Of a stretch of 56,700 nucleotides of DNA, positions 8,926 to 16,589 are shown in pieces. Position 1 is the first letter of the stretch. Every line of letters starts with the position of its first letter. The notes under the pieces are model-generated. The model worked only from the letters and a program-made list of their open reading frames with translations, ran no database searches and was not told the DNA's origin. Both the position numbers and the translations under genes were made by a program. The DNA is taken from positions 1 to 56,700 of the forward strand of contig CAMBUL010000007.1 of assembly GCA_945871065.1 (NCBI GenBank), read 5' to 3'. This DNA is from Chthoniobacter flavus. Lineage in GTDB: Bacteria > Verrucomicrobiota > Verrucomicrobiia > Chthoniobacterales > JACTMZ01.

Positions 8926-9244
8926 CGCAAACTCCCCCTCCCCGTTCGCCACCAAAGTCTACGCGGCGCTCCAAAAAGTCCCACCCGGCCGCGTTATCAC
9001 CTATGCCGCCCTCGGTCGCCGGATCGGCTGTCACTCACCCCGCGCCATCGGCCAAGCCCTCCGCGCCAACCCCTTCGCCCCGCAAGTCCCCTGCCACCGC
9101 GTCATCGCGTCCGATTTGACCATCGGCGGCTTCCAAGGCGAAAAATCCGGCCCCACCCTCGCCAAAAAGCTCCGCTTGCTCACCGCCGAGGGCATCCACT
9201 TTCAAAACAACCACCTCACCGACCCCGCCCGCGCCCTCCGCTAA
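8918..9244 (+). CDS. O6-alkylguanine-DNA alkyltransferase-domain protein (MGMT/Ogt C-terminal domain), no AUG start
   Basis: The frame encodes a 108-aa DNA_binding_1/MGMT domain. It shows VPPGRVITYAALG, a recognition-helix-like PRAIGQALRANP, and the active-site PCHRV motif with acceptor Cys about 59. Downstream are a GGFQG segment and a Glu near LTAEGI, as expected for alkyl transfer. PCHRV rather than PWHRV separates it from non-enzymatic alkyltransferase-like proteins. It lacks the N-terminal domain of Ogt/Ada-C, as in short MGMT-family proteins. From the preceding in-frame stop (8852-8854) to the PCHRV motif there is no ATG, GTG or TTG; CTG 8918 is the best candidate, and it lies in a repeat arm. 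The gene may use a CTG start or be 5'-damaged. Confidence 0.78.
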   Translation: MKTANSPSPFATKVYAALQKVPPGRVITYAALGRRIGCHSPRAIGQALRANPFAPQVPCHRVIASDLTIGGFQGEKSGPTLAKKLRLLTAEGIHFQNNHLTDPARALR

Positions 9245-9347
9245 CCTCCCCAATTTTGTCGCGGCGGACAGCCGAGCCCCAGCGAGACAGGCGTAGCCAA
9301 CTGAAATGACCGCCGATAACATCCGGTTTCATTCAAACTCTGCCCCT

Positions 9348-9372
9348 ACTGAACACTGAAAACTGAACACTT
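9348..9372. repeat. ACTGAA(CACTGAAAACTGAA)CACT repeat copy before adenine deaminase
   Basis: ACTGAACACTGAAAACTGAACACTT lies immediately upstream of the ade ATG (9380). It shares the CTGAAAAC core with copies at 8906-8925 and 54913-54938. The CTG at 9356 is in frame with ade, eight codons before its ATG. Confidence 0.7.
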
Positions 9373-9379
9373 CCCTTCC

Positions 9380-11041
9380 ATGCACCTCCGCGGCCAAATC
9401 ATCGATATCCCCAACCAACGCATTTTCCCCGGAGTAATCGAAATAGCCGACGGCAAAATTGTCGCTCTCCGCGAGGACCAATCGGTCACTGATCCCGGCT
9501 ATCTCTGCCCGGGCTTCATCGATGCCCACGTGCACATCGAAAGTTCCATGCTCACCCCGCCGGAATTCGCCCGCATTGCCGTGACCCACGGCACAGTCGG
9601 CACGGTCTCCGACCCCCACGAAATTGCCAATGTCCTCGGCATAGAGGGCGTCCGCTACATGCAGAGGCTGGCCGCCCAAACCCCCTGCAAAATCCACTTC
9701 GGCATCCCCTCCTGCGTCCCCGCGACCAACTTCGAAACGGCCGGCGCCACCCTCGGACCCGACAGCATCGAGGAACTTTGCCGCGACGAATCACTGCTCT
9801 ACCTCTCGGAGATGATGAACTTCCCCGGGGTCATCCACCGCGATCCCGAGGTCATGAAAAAAATCGAGGTTGCCAAGCAATACGGTAAACGGATCGACGG
9901 ACACGCCCCCGGCCTCCGCGGCGAGGACCTCAAGAAATATGTCTCCGCCGGGATCGAGACGGACCACGAGTGTTTTCAGATCGCCGAGGCGCGGGAAAAG
10001 CTCGCCCTCGGGCAAAAAATCCTCATCCGCGAAGGCTCCGCGGCGAAAAATTTCGAGGAGCTCTGGCCCTTGCTCAATGAAGCGCCGGAGTCTTGCATGC
10101 TCTGCAGCGACGACAAACATCCCGACGACCTCATGGAGGGCCACATCAACCAACTTTGCGCCCGTGCTGTGGCCCACGGCGTCCCGCTCTTCAACGTCCT
10201 CCGCGCCGCGTGCGTGAATCCGGTCGAGCACTACGGACTCCGTTGCGGACTCCTCCGCCCTGGCGACCCTGCCGATCTCATCCGCCTCCATGATCTGGTC
10301 AGCTTCCAAGTGATGGAAACCTGGATCGACGGACAACTCGTGGCCCGCGGGGGCCAATCCCTCCTTCCGAGATCAAAGTCCCCCCGGGTCAACCACTTCC
10401 ACGCTACGGCAAAGGTTGCCTCCGACTTCGCCCTCCCCGCTCCGGCCGCGGTAATGGACCCGGCGTCCTCGACACCACTCCGGATCCGCGTGATCGAAGC
10501 CCTCGACGGACAAATTATCACCGGCGCCGGCGAGGCCGAAGCCCTCCTCCGTGCCGGGCAAATCGTGGCCAACCCCGGGCAAGACATCCTGAAAATTGCC
10601 GTGGTCAACCGCTACAAAGACGCTCCGCCCGCCGTGGCCTTGGTCCGCGGCGTCGGGCTCAAGTCGGGCGCCATCGCTTCCAGCGTGGCCCACGACTGCC
10701 ATAACATCGTCGCCATTGGCACTTCCGATGAGGACCTGGCCCGAGTGGTCAACCTTCTGATCCAAAACGAGGGGGGCATTGCCGTCGTCGGGGACGGCGG
10801 CTTCGAGGACGTGCTTCCTCTCCCCGTGGCCGGTCTGATGAGTGACGGCTACGCCGAGGATGCGGCGACCGCCTACGCTCGCCTGAGCCAAGCGGCCCAG
10901 GCCCTCGGCAGCCCTCTCCACGCCCCCTACATGACCCTCAGCTTCCTCGCTCTCCTCGTCATCCCGGCCCTGAAGCTCAGCGACTTAGGTCTCTTCGACG
11001 GCCATAAGTTCGCCTTCGTTCCGGTCTGGGTCAAAGCTTAG
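9380..11041 (+). CDS. ade: Adenine deaminase
   Basis: Converts adenine to hypoxanthine and ammonia in purine salvage. The 553-aa product has the AdeC architecture. An amidohydrolase barrel carries the metal motif DAHVHIESSM (about 51-60), TVSDPHEIANV and DGHAPGL, and there is an adenine deaminase-specific C-terminal domain with GVGLKSGAIASSVAHD (about 425-440). Length fits the family (about 550-600). It is monocistronic: upstream is the short alkyltransferase gene, and downstream a bidirectional terminator. The start is a normal ATG just after a CTGAAAAC repeat. Confidence 0.94.
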   Translation: MHLRGQIIDIPNQRIFPGVIEIADGKIVALREDQSVTDPGYLCPGFIDAHVHIESSMLTPPEFARIAVTHGTVGTVSDPHEIANVLGIEGVRYMQRLAAQTPCKIHFGIPSCVPATNFETAGATLGPDSIEELCRDESLLYLSEMMNFPGVIHRDPEVMKKIEVAKQYGKRIDGHAPGLRGEDLKKYVSAGIETDHECFQIAEAREKLALGQKILIREGSAAKNFEELWPLLNEAPESCMLCSDDKHPDDLMEGHINQLCARAVAHGVPLFNVLRAACVNPVEHYGLRCGLLRPGDPADLIRLHDLVSFQVMETWIDGQLVARGGQSLLPRSKSPRVNHFHATAKVASDFALPAPAAVMDPASSTPLRIRVIEALDGQIITGAGEAEALLRAGQIVANPGQDILKIAVVNRYKDAPPAVALVRGVGLKSGAIASSVAHDCHNIVAIGTSDEDLARVVNLLIQNEGGIAVVGDGGFEDVLPLPVAGLMSDGYAEDAATAYARLSQAAQALGSPLHAPYMTLSFLALLVIPALKLSDLGLFDGHKFAFVPVWVKA

Positions 11042-11053
11042 CCAGACAGCAAA

Positions 11054-11075
11054 AAGGGCGCCCGAGGGCGCCCTT
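11054..11075. terminator. Bidirectional intrinsic terminator between ade and the PEP-CTERM gene
   Basis: AAGGGCGCC (11054-11062) pairs with GGCGCCCTT (11067-11075) around a CGAG loop. On the minus strand the stem is followed by a run of five T, serving the convergent PEP-CTERM gene. On the plus strand the T-run is shorter. Confidence 0.85.
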
Positions 11076-11098
11076 TCGCGAATATGAACAATTAAGAC

Positions 11099-11692
11099 TT
11101 AGGCGCGCCGGCGACGCACTGTGTATCCTGCGAGAGCCAAGCCTGCGAGGCCCAAGAGCGCGTAGGTCGAGGGCTCGGGAACGGTGGCAACACCTTCCAC
11201 CCGAACGCCTGCCGAGCCACTGCCGCCCCAAGTGATTTGGGCTCCGCCAACATTGGCCAGAACTGCCGGTGAGAATGTTCCCGGGGTGAGAGCAAATGGC
11301 AGGTAATTGGCCCCGATGACTGTACCGATGGGAACTGAGGTCCCCTCATACTGGATGTTCAAGGAGAAATCGGTGTTGTAGATGTTGAGAACCATGGGAG
11401 ATGCAGGATTGGCTCCCGTGAAAACGACTTTTAGGTAGATGGTGTTGGCCAAATCTGCGTAGCTGCTCCAGTCAAGAGGAGCGCTGTTCCAGGTTCCGCC
11501 AAGGGTATCGCCAAGGGACACAGAAGGACTGAAGGTGAGTCCAAGTGTGCCTTGCGTGTAGGTGGCGGTGGTCGCGTCGGGGACAACGGTGAATGATCCT
11601 GATCCAAAGTCAGCTAGATCAATGTAGCCCTGAGCCTGAGCAAGGCTAAGGGTGAGCATGATGGCAAGGATGCCTGATGTGAGGGTCTTCAT
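11099..11692 (-). CDS. PEP-CTERM sorting domain-containing secreted protein
   Basis: A 197-aa exported protein with an N-terminal signal peptide (MKTLTSGILAIMLTLSLAQA) and a C-terminal PEP-CTERM signal: VPEPSTYALLGLAGLALAG followed by the basic tail RRRRA. PEP-CTERM proteins are processed by an exosortase (EpsH/XrtA-type) and attached to or released from the outer surface. No exosortase is in this window. The middle is a Ser/Thr/Gly-rich beta-type domain of unknown function. Base composition is visibly less GC-rich than the neighbours. It lies downstream of another surface-protein gene on the same strand with a 64-bp gap. Confidence 0.88.
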   Translation of the reverse strand: MKTLTSGILAIMLTLSLAQAQGYIDLADFGSGSFTVVPDATTATYTQGTLGLTFSPSVSLGDTLGGTWNSAPLDWSSYADLANTIYLKVVFTGANPASPMVLNIYNTDFSLNIQYEGTSVPIGTVIGANYLPFALTPGTFSPAVLANVGGAQITWGGSGSAGVRVEGVATVPEPSTYALLGLAGLALAGYTVRRRRA

Positions 11693-11756
11693 TATTTTAT
11701 TTAGGTGGTGGGTTTGGTGTCTGTGTTTAACTTAAATAAGATTCGTTTGTCGCTTA

Positions 11757-12836
11757 TTAGAGAGTGTAAGGAACTGGTTGGGTTAGTGTGCTGTAGCCAG
11801 AGGCCGATCCTTTACGGACAATTTGGATGGAGGTTCCGATGGCTAGAACGGTGGTGTCCGCATTAGGACTACCCAAAGCAACCTTTTTCCAGTTGGTACC
11901 AGAGTAAAAGTAGGTTGAGGCAACGCCATTAGCCGTGAGGATGACCGTATCAGCCAGTGTTGCGCTGGCGCCTGAAGTCACCACGGTGGAAAGTCCTGAC
12001 GTTCCTAGTGTAGTGTCCGTCGGCCAAAATTGGGAAACAATCGTTGTTCCGGAATTTTTGACCGCAACCTCGCGCTGTTGTGTTGGAACTTGACCCGTGA
12101 CAACAAAGGAAAGGGCCGTATTGGCCAGGCGGGAATACTGGATGCCGAAGTAAGGGAGTAGAGCAACGTTAGAAGCGTCGGGAGAGCCAAGGGAGGCTCT
12201 GACCCACTTTACGGAACTTGTGTTGTAGAAGTAGGTGCTGGGCACACCATTGCTCACAGCAACAATCGTGTCCGCCGTCGTGGAGGAAGTGCCACCTTGG
12301 ACGCCACTTGAGGCCGGTGTGCCAAAAAAGGAGCTGAGGGTGTCGCAGGCAAAAATTTTGTAGGTGTCCGTTCCAGCGACGATGCCCAGAGTGGTGAGGT
12401 TGACCTGCGCTGCGTCGGTTGAGCTCACCGTAACCGTGGTGCCGGTGTTGGCAGTCCCAGCAATCGCACCACCAGTGTTGGCGGAAGAGGAGATGAGGAA
12501 AAGACGACCTTCAGCATCGCCGCTCGTGATTTGGATCAAAAAGGGCGTGTTAGGTTGGGAGAGCGCACCGACGGTCCATCCAGCGTTGCTGTTGGAGATG
12601 GTGTTGGCCGTCACTCCGGTGATGGTACCGGCGACTTGTCCGTCGATCGCTTCGGTTTCCAGGAGGGGAACCGAAAAAAGCGTGTTCTTCTTGGCCGAGC
12701 CAGTGCCGGCGGTGATGCCAACGGTGACAAAACCTACCGGTTCCGTCGTTGCGGTGGTTGTTGATTGGCCGTTCACGCCGGTCAGCAAAACAGACGAGGC
12801 GAAAGCAGCCGCGAGGGAGAAACGAGTAATGTTCAT
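11757..12836 (-). CDS. Exported protein resembling the TIGR02597 family
   Basis: A 359-aa exported protein with a signal peptide (MNITRFSLAAAFASSVLLTGVNG), followed directly by TEPVGFVTVGITAGTGS. This N-terminal signature and the Ser/Thr/Gly-rich beta architecture recall the TIGR02597 family of Verrucomicrobiota and similar phyla. That is recognition from memory, not a profile match. Two internal segments repeat: TADTIVAVSNGVPSTYFYN and LADTVILTANGVASTYFYS, each followed by WxxxxLGSPxA. No PEP-CTERM tail is present. ATG 12836 is chosen because it starts the signal peptide; an upstream in-frame extension to 12989 would bury it. AT content is higher than in surrounding genes. Function unknown, probably cell surface. 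Confidence 0.75.
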   Translation of the reverse strand: MNITRFSLAAAFASSVLLTGVNGQSTTTATTEPVGFVTVGITAGTGSAKKNTLFSVPLLETEAIDGQVAGTITGVTANTISNSNAGWTVGALSQPNTPFLIQITSGDAEGRLFLISSSANTGGAIAGTANTGTTVTVSSTDAAQVNLTTLGIVAGTDTYKIFACDTLSSFFGTPASSGVQGGTSSTTADTIVAVSNGVPSTYFYNTSSVKWVRASLGSPDASNVALLPYFGIQYSRLANTALSFVVTGQVPTQQREVAVKNSGTTIVSQFWPTDTTLGTSGLSTVVTSGASATLADTVILTANGVASTYFYSGTNWKKVALGSPNADTTVLAIGTSIQIVRKGSASGYSTLTQPVPYTL

Positions 12837-12844
12837 ACAGGGCA

Positions 12845-12872
12845 AAGATAATGGGTTGGAGTAAGTTGTCAA
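12845..12872 (-). promoter_or_regulatory. Sigma70-like promoter for the TIGR02597-like gene
   Basis: On the minus strand a perfect TTGACA (12872-12867) is followed after 16 bp by TATCTT (12850-12845). The -10 box ends only 8 nt before the ATG at 12836, so the transcript would have almost no leader. Confidence 0.5.
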
Positions 12873-12985
12873 AGAGTTTTTCGGGGTTGTCGCGAAATTG
12901 TCACATTTGCTTATCATGTTGATGGCCTGCAGTTTAGCGTCAGTCTTGGCCTCTGGCTCTATTTTTTTTTGAAAGAAGACTCTTT

Positions 12986-14062
12986 TCAAGGGGTCAAAAT
13001 GCTCATTGCGCCGCGGGGCAGGACGGAAGAACCCAACTCTCGCCGCAGCGCTCGGTCTGCCGCCGCGTCATCCCCAAATTTCAAGGCAGGGTCAGGCAAC
13101 AAAACGATCGTTTGAAGGCTCGGGGCCAGCGCGATCATGGCCTTGAGTTCCTCCGACGCGTTGGTTCCCCTGCGCACGGCCTCGCGCCAGCGGAGGGCAA
13201 CCGCGGACTGGGAGTCCGGAGCAGACACCTCGACGGCCTCCCCGGCCTCGGAAGCTTCGGCCGCGGCCAGTTGCATTTTAACCCGCAGCAAGGCGGAACT
13301 TTTCCAAGGAGACTGGCGCGTCAAGGCCGAGAGCAAATAAGCGTGCGCGGCGGAGCCTTCCCCAAGTTGACGGCTGAGTTCGCCGTGGAAAAAGTGGACG
13401 GATGCATCGGAGGGGCTGCTCTCCGCCGCCTCAAGCAAAAGTTGTTTGGCCTGCGGACCGGCCCGCTCCACGCCCAGTTCGCCACGTCGCAGCCACACCC
13501 CCAGTGCGGCCAGCAATTTGGCCGGGGCCTCGCTGCCCCCACGCTGCGAGGCGTTGGCGGAAGCGCGGGACAGGGCGTCGGTGTCCCTTTGTTGCAGGGC
13601 GATCTCGCCGGCCAGCAATTCGAGCCCGGGCAATTGCGGATCGGTCTGTTGAGCCATGGCCAGTTGTGCCATCGCGTCGTCCATCCGTTCCTCGTACCGC
13701 GCCCTCACGGCCTCATCGAGCGACCGCAAGGCGGAGGCCCGCTGCTCCTCGGTCGCCGGCAAAATGTCCGAAGCCGCAGCCAACCGCCTGAGCTGCAGCC
13801 GGTGCCAGAAGAAGCTTGCCACGAAGGACGAAAGAATAAGCAAAACAGCAACCGTGCAGAAAATAATCTCCTTCCTGCTTAATTGCCGGAAACTGAACAA
13901 AGTCACGCCCGTCGGGTTGGTCGCCATGTCGGACAGTTGGATTGTTCCAAGTTCTGTTTTGGCGCAGGAGCGCCGGGAAATGAACCATTTTTTGCGCTGC
14001 CCCAGGCTTGAACGCGACCGGTTGGGCGGCGGGTTGACCGGGTCGGGGATCGGAGTTTCCAT
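12986..14062 (-). CDS. Membrane-anchored protein with TPR-like helical domain
   Basis: A 358-aa protein with about 60 polar N-terminal residues, one transmembrane segment (IIFCTVAVLLILSSFVASFF, about 66-85), and a long Ala/Leu/Glu-rich helical region with TPR-like periodicity (about 105-310). ATG 14062 (METPIPDPVNP) is favoured; ATG 14098 would add 12 residues. It is followed on the same strand, after about 150 bp, by the TIGR02597-like gene. No enzymatic motif is visible. Function unknown. Confidence 0.65.
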   Translation of the reverse strand: METPIPDPVNPPPNRSRSSLGQRKKWFISRRSCAKTELGTIQLSDMATNPTGVTLFSFRQLSRKEIIFCTVAVLLILSSFVASFFWHRLQLRRLAAASDILPATEEQRASALRSLDEAVRARYEERMDDAMAQLAMAQQTDPQLPGLELLAGEIALQQRDTDALSRASANASQRGGSEAPAKLLAALGVWLRRGELGVERAGPQAKQLLLEAAESSPSDASVHFFHGELSRQLGEGSAAHAYLLSALTRQSPWKSSALLRVKMQLAAAEASEAGEAVEVSAPDSQSAVALRWREAVRRGTNASEELKAMIALAPSLQTIVLLPDPALKFGDDAAADRALRRELGSSVLPRGAMSILTP

Positions 14063-14227
14063 GGCTGCAAAAACGCCTAACGTGCGATCCTGCCTCATTT
14101 AGTCAAGCGCGGCCTCAAGCTCAGGCCCGCCGTGTTTTGGGCCCGCCAGACCATTCCGTCGGCCTGCGCCACCGCTTTTCTTCGTTCCCAAGAGCCGCGC
14201 TTTGCGCTTCGCTCGACGTTCTGGCTT

Positions 14228-14635
14228 ATGCTCTCCGCACGGCAACCGATCACCATCCGCTTCGAGGACGCCGATCCCGCCGGCGTCGTTTTCTATCCGC
14301 GCGCCATCGCCTTGGCCCACGCTGCGGTGGAGGATCTGCTGCGGTGCAGTGCGCTTGGTTGGGACGCATGGTTTGCCTCGCCCCATTACGCCGCGCCCTT
14401 GCGCCGGGCGGAGGCGGATTTTTTCCTCCCGATGAAACCCGGCCAGTCCTTTGAAGTCTGCGCCAGCGTGGAGAAAACGGGTACCTCATCGATTACCTTC
14501 CTGGTGGAATTCCTCGAGGCCGCCGGAAACACCGCAGCGCGCATCCGCACGGTCCATGTCCTGATCGACAAGACGACCGGACGGCCCCTGGCCCTAACTC
14601 CGGAAATCCGCACCGCGCTCGGCACCGGCGCCTGA
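14228..14635 (+). CDS. Hotdog-fold acyl-CoA thioesterase (4HBT family, probable DHNA-CoA hydrolase)
   Basis: A 135-aa single hotdog domain with the 4-hydroxybenzoyl-CoA thioesterase signature EDADPAGVVFYPR, in which the Asp is the usual catalytic residue, and a downstream PMKPGQ strand motif. It converges on a MenE-like ligase gene only 16 bp away. That context suggests 1,4-dihydroxy-2-naphthoyl-CoA hydrolysis in menaquinone synthesis (MenI role), but substrates in this family cannot be read from sequence. ATG 14228 gives the standard family length; a longer in-frame start (14132) adds an unconserved leader. Confidence 0.8.
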   Translation: MLSARQPITIRFEDADPAGVVFYPRAIALAHAAVEDLLRCSALGWDAWFASPHYAAPLRRAEADFFLPMKPGQSFEVCASVEKTGTSSITFLVEFLEAAGNTAARIRTVHVLIDKTTGRPLALTPEIRTALGTGA

Positions 14636-14651
14636 GCGGCGGCCCGGACGC

Positions 14652-15743
14652 TCAATACCGCGGCGTTTTGCCCAGTGCGTTGCGGACGATGGTGGCGGTG
14701 GCAATGCTCTCCGGCCGCGCGAAGGCGGGAAAGACATCCTCGCTCGCCCGTTGCGCCTCGGCCCGCGCCGCCTCGTTCTCCGCCACCACGCGGAGCGCGA
14801 AGCCGTTGCGCTCGTCCCGCGTCATGCGCAGCGCGACGCGTCCCGACCGCACGCGGCATTGCAGCGCGCGCTCGAGCGCCGCGAGATCGACCAACTCGCC
14901 GCGGATTTTGACCAAGTCATCGAGCCGCCCGAGCACGCGCAATTCCCCTCGGCGCAACTCGGCCCGGTCGCTCGTGCCATACCAACCGCCACGCTTCGGA
15001 TCCTCCCAACGCACCCGGCCCTCCCCGTCGAACATCATCCATCCGGTCAGCAACGAGGGTCCGCGCAACTCCAGCACCCCGGCGCCATCCAACCTCGCGT
15101 CCAAATGACCGAGCAAGGGCAACCACTCCGCATCGTGGGCCTCAATCCGCGCCGTGGCCACTTGGGAGGCTGCTTCGGTCAGCCCATAGCTGGCGAGCAA
15201 AGGCCAACCCAAAGCCTGGGCCCGTTCCCGCAGGCCGTTGTCCAACGCGCCGCCGCCCACCACCACGGCACGCAAACGCTCCGGCGCGGGCAAGCCCGCG
15301 GCGGCCAAGTCATGGACCTGGGCCGGAACCAAGGCAGAGAGCGTTGCGCCGCAGTCCTCTGCCCTGAAAACAAACTCCGCCGCATTCCAGTCGCCCAAAT
15401 GGTGAGCAGGCACTCCGGCCAGCGCGGCACGCACCACGATGCCGAGACCTCCGACATGGAAGACCGGCAGGGGATCGATCCAGACATCCGCCGCGCCGAC
15501 CGCCAAGTGAAGATTGACTGCGCGGGCGCTGGCCTCGAACGCCATCCGAGAGAGCGCCACGATTTTGAGACAACCGCTGGTGCCCGAAGTCCCCAGCCAG
15601 ACGTGGTCTGCCAGATCGGGAAACTCCGCGGCCCAGACCCGGTCCCGCCAGACCGGCGCAAGACGGGGGTTGAGCAATAAGAAACTTCCGCCGGACTCCC
15701 AGGGAGGGCAACCCTCCCGCCACAAATCCAAGCCACGCAGCAT
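14652..15743 (-). CDS. menE: AMP-forming acyl-CoA ligase, probable o-succinylbenzoate-CoA ligase (MenE)
   Basis: ANL-superfamily ligase of 363 aa with the phosphate-binding loop GTSGTSGCLK, the adenylate motif YGLTEAAS and the hinge-like GRLDDLVKIRGE. It is shorter than typical MenE (about 450-490) and the N-terminal subdomain is reduced; compact MenE proteins of this size do occur. The neighbouring 4HBT thioesterase supports menaquinone biosynthesis, with MenE making o-succinylbenzoyl-CoA. Other acyl substrates remain possible. The gene is the 3' partner of a convergent pair. Confidence 0.72.
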   Translation of the reverse strand: MLRGLDLWREGCPPWESGGSFLLLNPRLAPVWRDRVWAAEFPDLADHVWLGTSGTSGCLKIVALSRMAFEASARAVNLHLAVGAADVWIDPLPVFHVGGLGIVVRAALAGVPAHHLGDWNAAEFVFRAEDCGATLSALVPAQVHDLAAAGLPAPERLRAVVVGGGALDNGLRERAQALGWPLLASYGLTEAASQVATARIEAHDAEWLPLLGHLDARLDGAGVLELRGPSLLTGWMMFDGEGRVRWEDPKRGGWYGTSDRAELRRGELRVLGRLDDLVKIRGELVDLAALERALQCRVRSGRVALRMTRDERNGFALRVVAENEAARAEAQRASEDVFPAFARPESIATATIVRNALGKTPRY

Positions 15744-16007
15744 TCACCCATCATCCGCCGGTCGGGTCGAATTTCCAAAGGCAAATCCCAGCGCACTTTT
15801 TCCTTTCCCACTTGCCAACTTTCCCACCTTGATCTCGCCCCCCGGCGAGCCTGCTACGCAGCTGTCGCCTCGCTCCAGCCTATCTCGCTCCGCTCGGTTC
15901 CAACTTTCCCCCCGTTCGAACCCCCCTTTTTCCTTGCCTCGTGGCCGCACCGCACGCACATTACGCGACCTTTCCGGCCCCGCCCCGCGGTGCCGCCGCT
16001 GTCAAAT

Positions 16008-16082
16008 GCCAGGGTAGCTCAGCGGTAGAGCAGGGGACTCATAAGCCCTTGGTCGGGAGTTCGATTCTCCCCTCTGGCACCA
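16008..16082 (+). tRNA. tRNA with CAT anticodon (elongator Met, or Ile2)
   Basis: Full cloverleaf: acceptor GCCAGGG/CTCTGGC, D arm GCTC/GAGC, anticodon loop CTCATAA with CAT at 16040-16042, T arm GGGAG/CTCCC with TTCGATT loop, and an encoded CCA end. Base pair 1-72 is G-C, so it is not the initiator tRNA. Elongator Met and lysidine-modified Ile2 cannot be told apart with certainty. Position 31-39 is an A-G mismatch. It lies 19 bp before rpsT and may be co-transcribed with it. Confidence 0.95.
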
Positions 16083-16101
16083 AAGCAACACACCACCAAA
16101 T

Positions 16102-16368
16102 ATGGCCAACATCAAATCCGCCGCCAAACGCGCACGCCAAACCAAAGTCCGCACCGCCCGCAACCGCAGCACCCTGCGCAGCCTGAAAACCCTCGCGGGC
16201 AAAACGAAAACTGCTCTCGGCACCAAGGACAAGAAAAGCGCTGCCGAAAAGGCCCGCGAACTCGTCTCCGAACTCGACCGCGCGGTCAAGCACGGCACCA
16301 TCCACCGCAACGCGGCCAACCGCCGCAAGAGTTCCCTCGCCCGCCAACTCGCGGCCCTGACTTCCTAG
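16102..16368 (+). CDS. rpsT: 30S ribosomal protein S20
   Basis: An 88-aa, Lys/Arg/Ala-rich, all-helical protein with the canonical S20 start MANIKSAAKRARQ and a conserved C-terminal HRNAANRRKSSLARQL. S20 binds 16S rRNA early in 30S assembly. Length fits the family (about 85-90). It directly follows a tRNA gene. Confidence 0.97.
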   Translation: MANIKSAAKRARQTKVRTARNRSTLRSLKTLAGKTKTALGTKDKKSAAEKARELVSELDRAVKHGTIHRNAANRRKSSLARQLAALTS

Positions 16369-16384
16369 GGCGCAGCGAGGGAAA

Positions 16385-16404
16385 ACCGGCACGCCTTTGC
16401 CGGT
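16385..16404 (+). terminator. Hairpin downstream of rpsT
   Basis: ACCGGCA (16385-16391) pairs with TGCCGGT (16398-16404) around a 6-nt loop, 17 bp after the rpsT stop. No U-tract follows, so termination is only suggested. The rest of the 221-bp gap to the next gene holds GC-rich sequence with no recognisable gene. Confidence 0.4.
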
Positions 16405-16589
16405 CGTTCGCGCCCGGGATCTCGAACGGGAAAAGGCACGCGCCCCAGCCCCCGCGAGAGGGTCACCGGCCGTACCTTGTTTGCTGGGCCGTGCCGCCCC
16501 CGGTTGTCATTCCCACACTTCCCGCCGCCCGGCCCTCGTCCTCCGCTCGGTTCTCGCCACCCGCGGTGCGTCGCGTTTAGTTTGGGGCC

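Noticed and set aside
12960-13000. Hairpin with T-run near TTGAAAGAAGACTCTTTTCAA as a terminator for the minus-strand repeat protein
   Set aside because: On the minus strand the stem is followed by A residues, not T, so it does not look like an intrinsic terminator for that gene.
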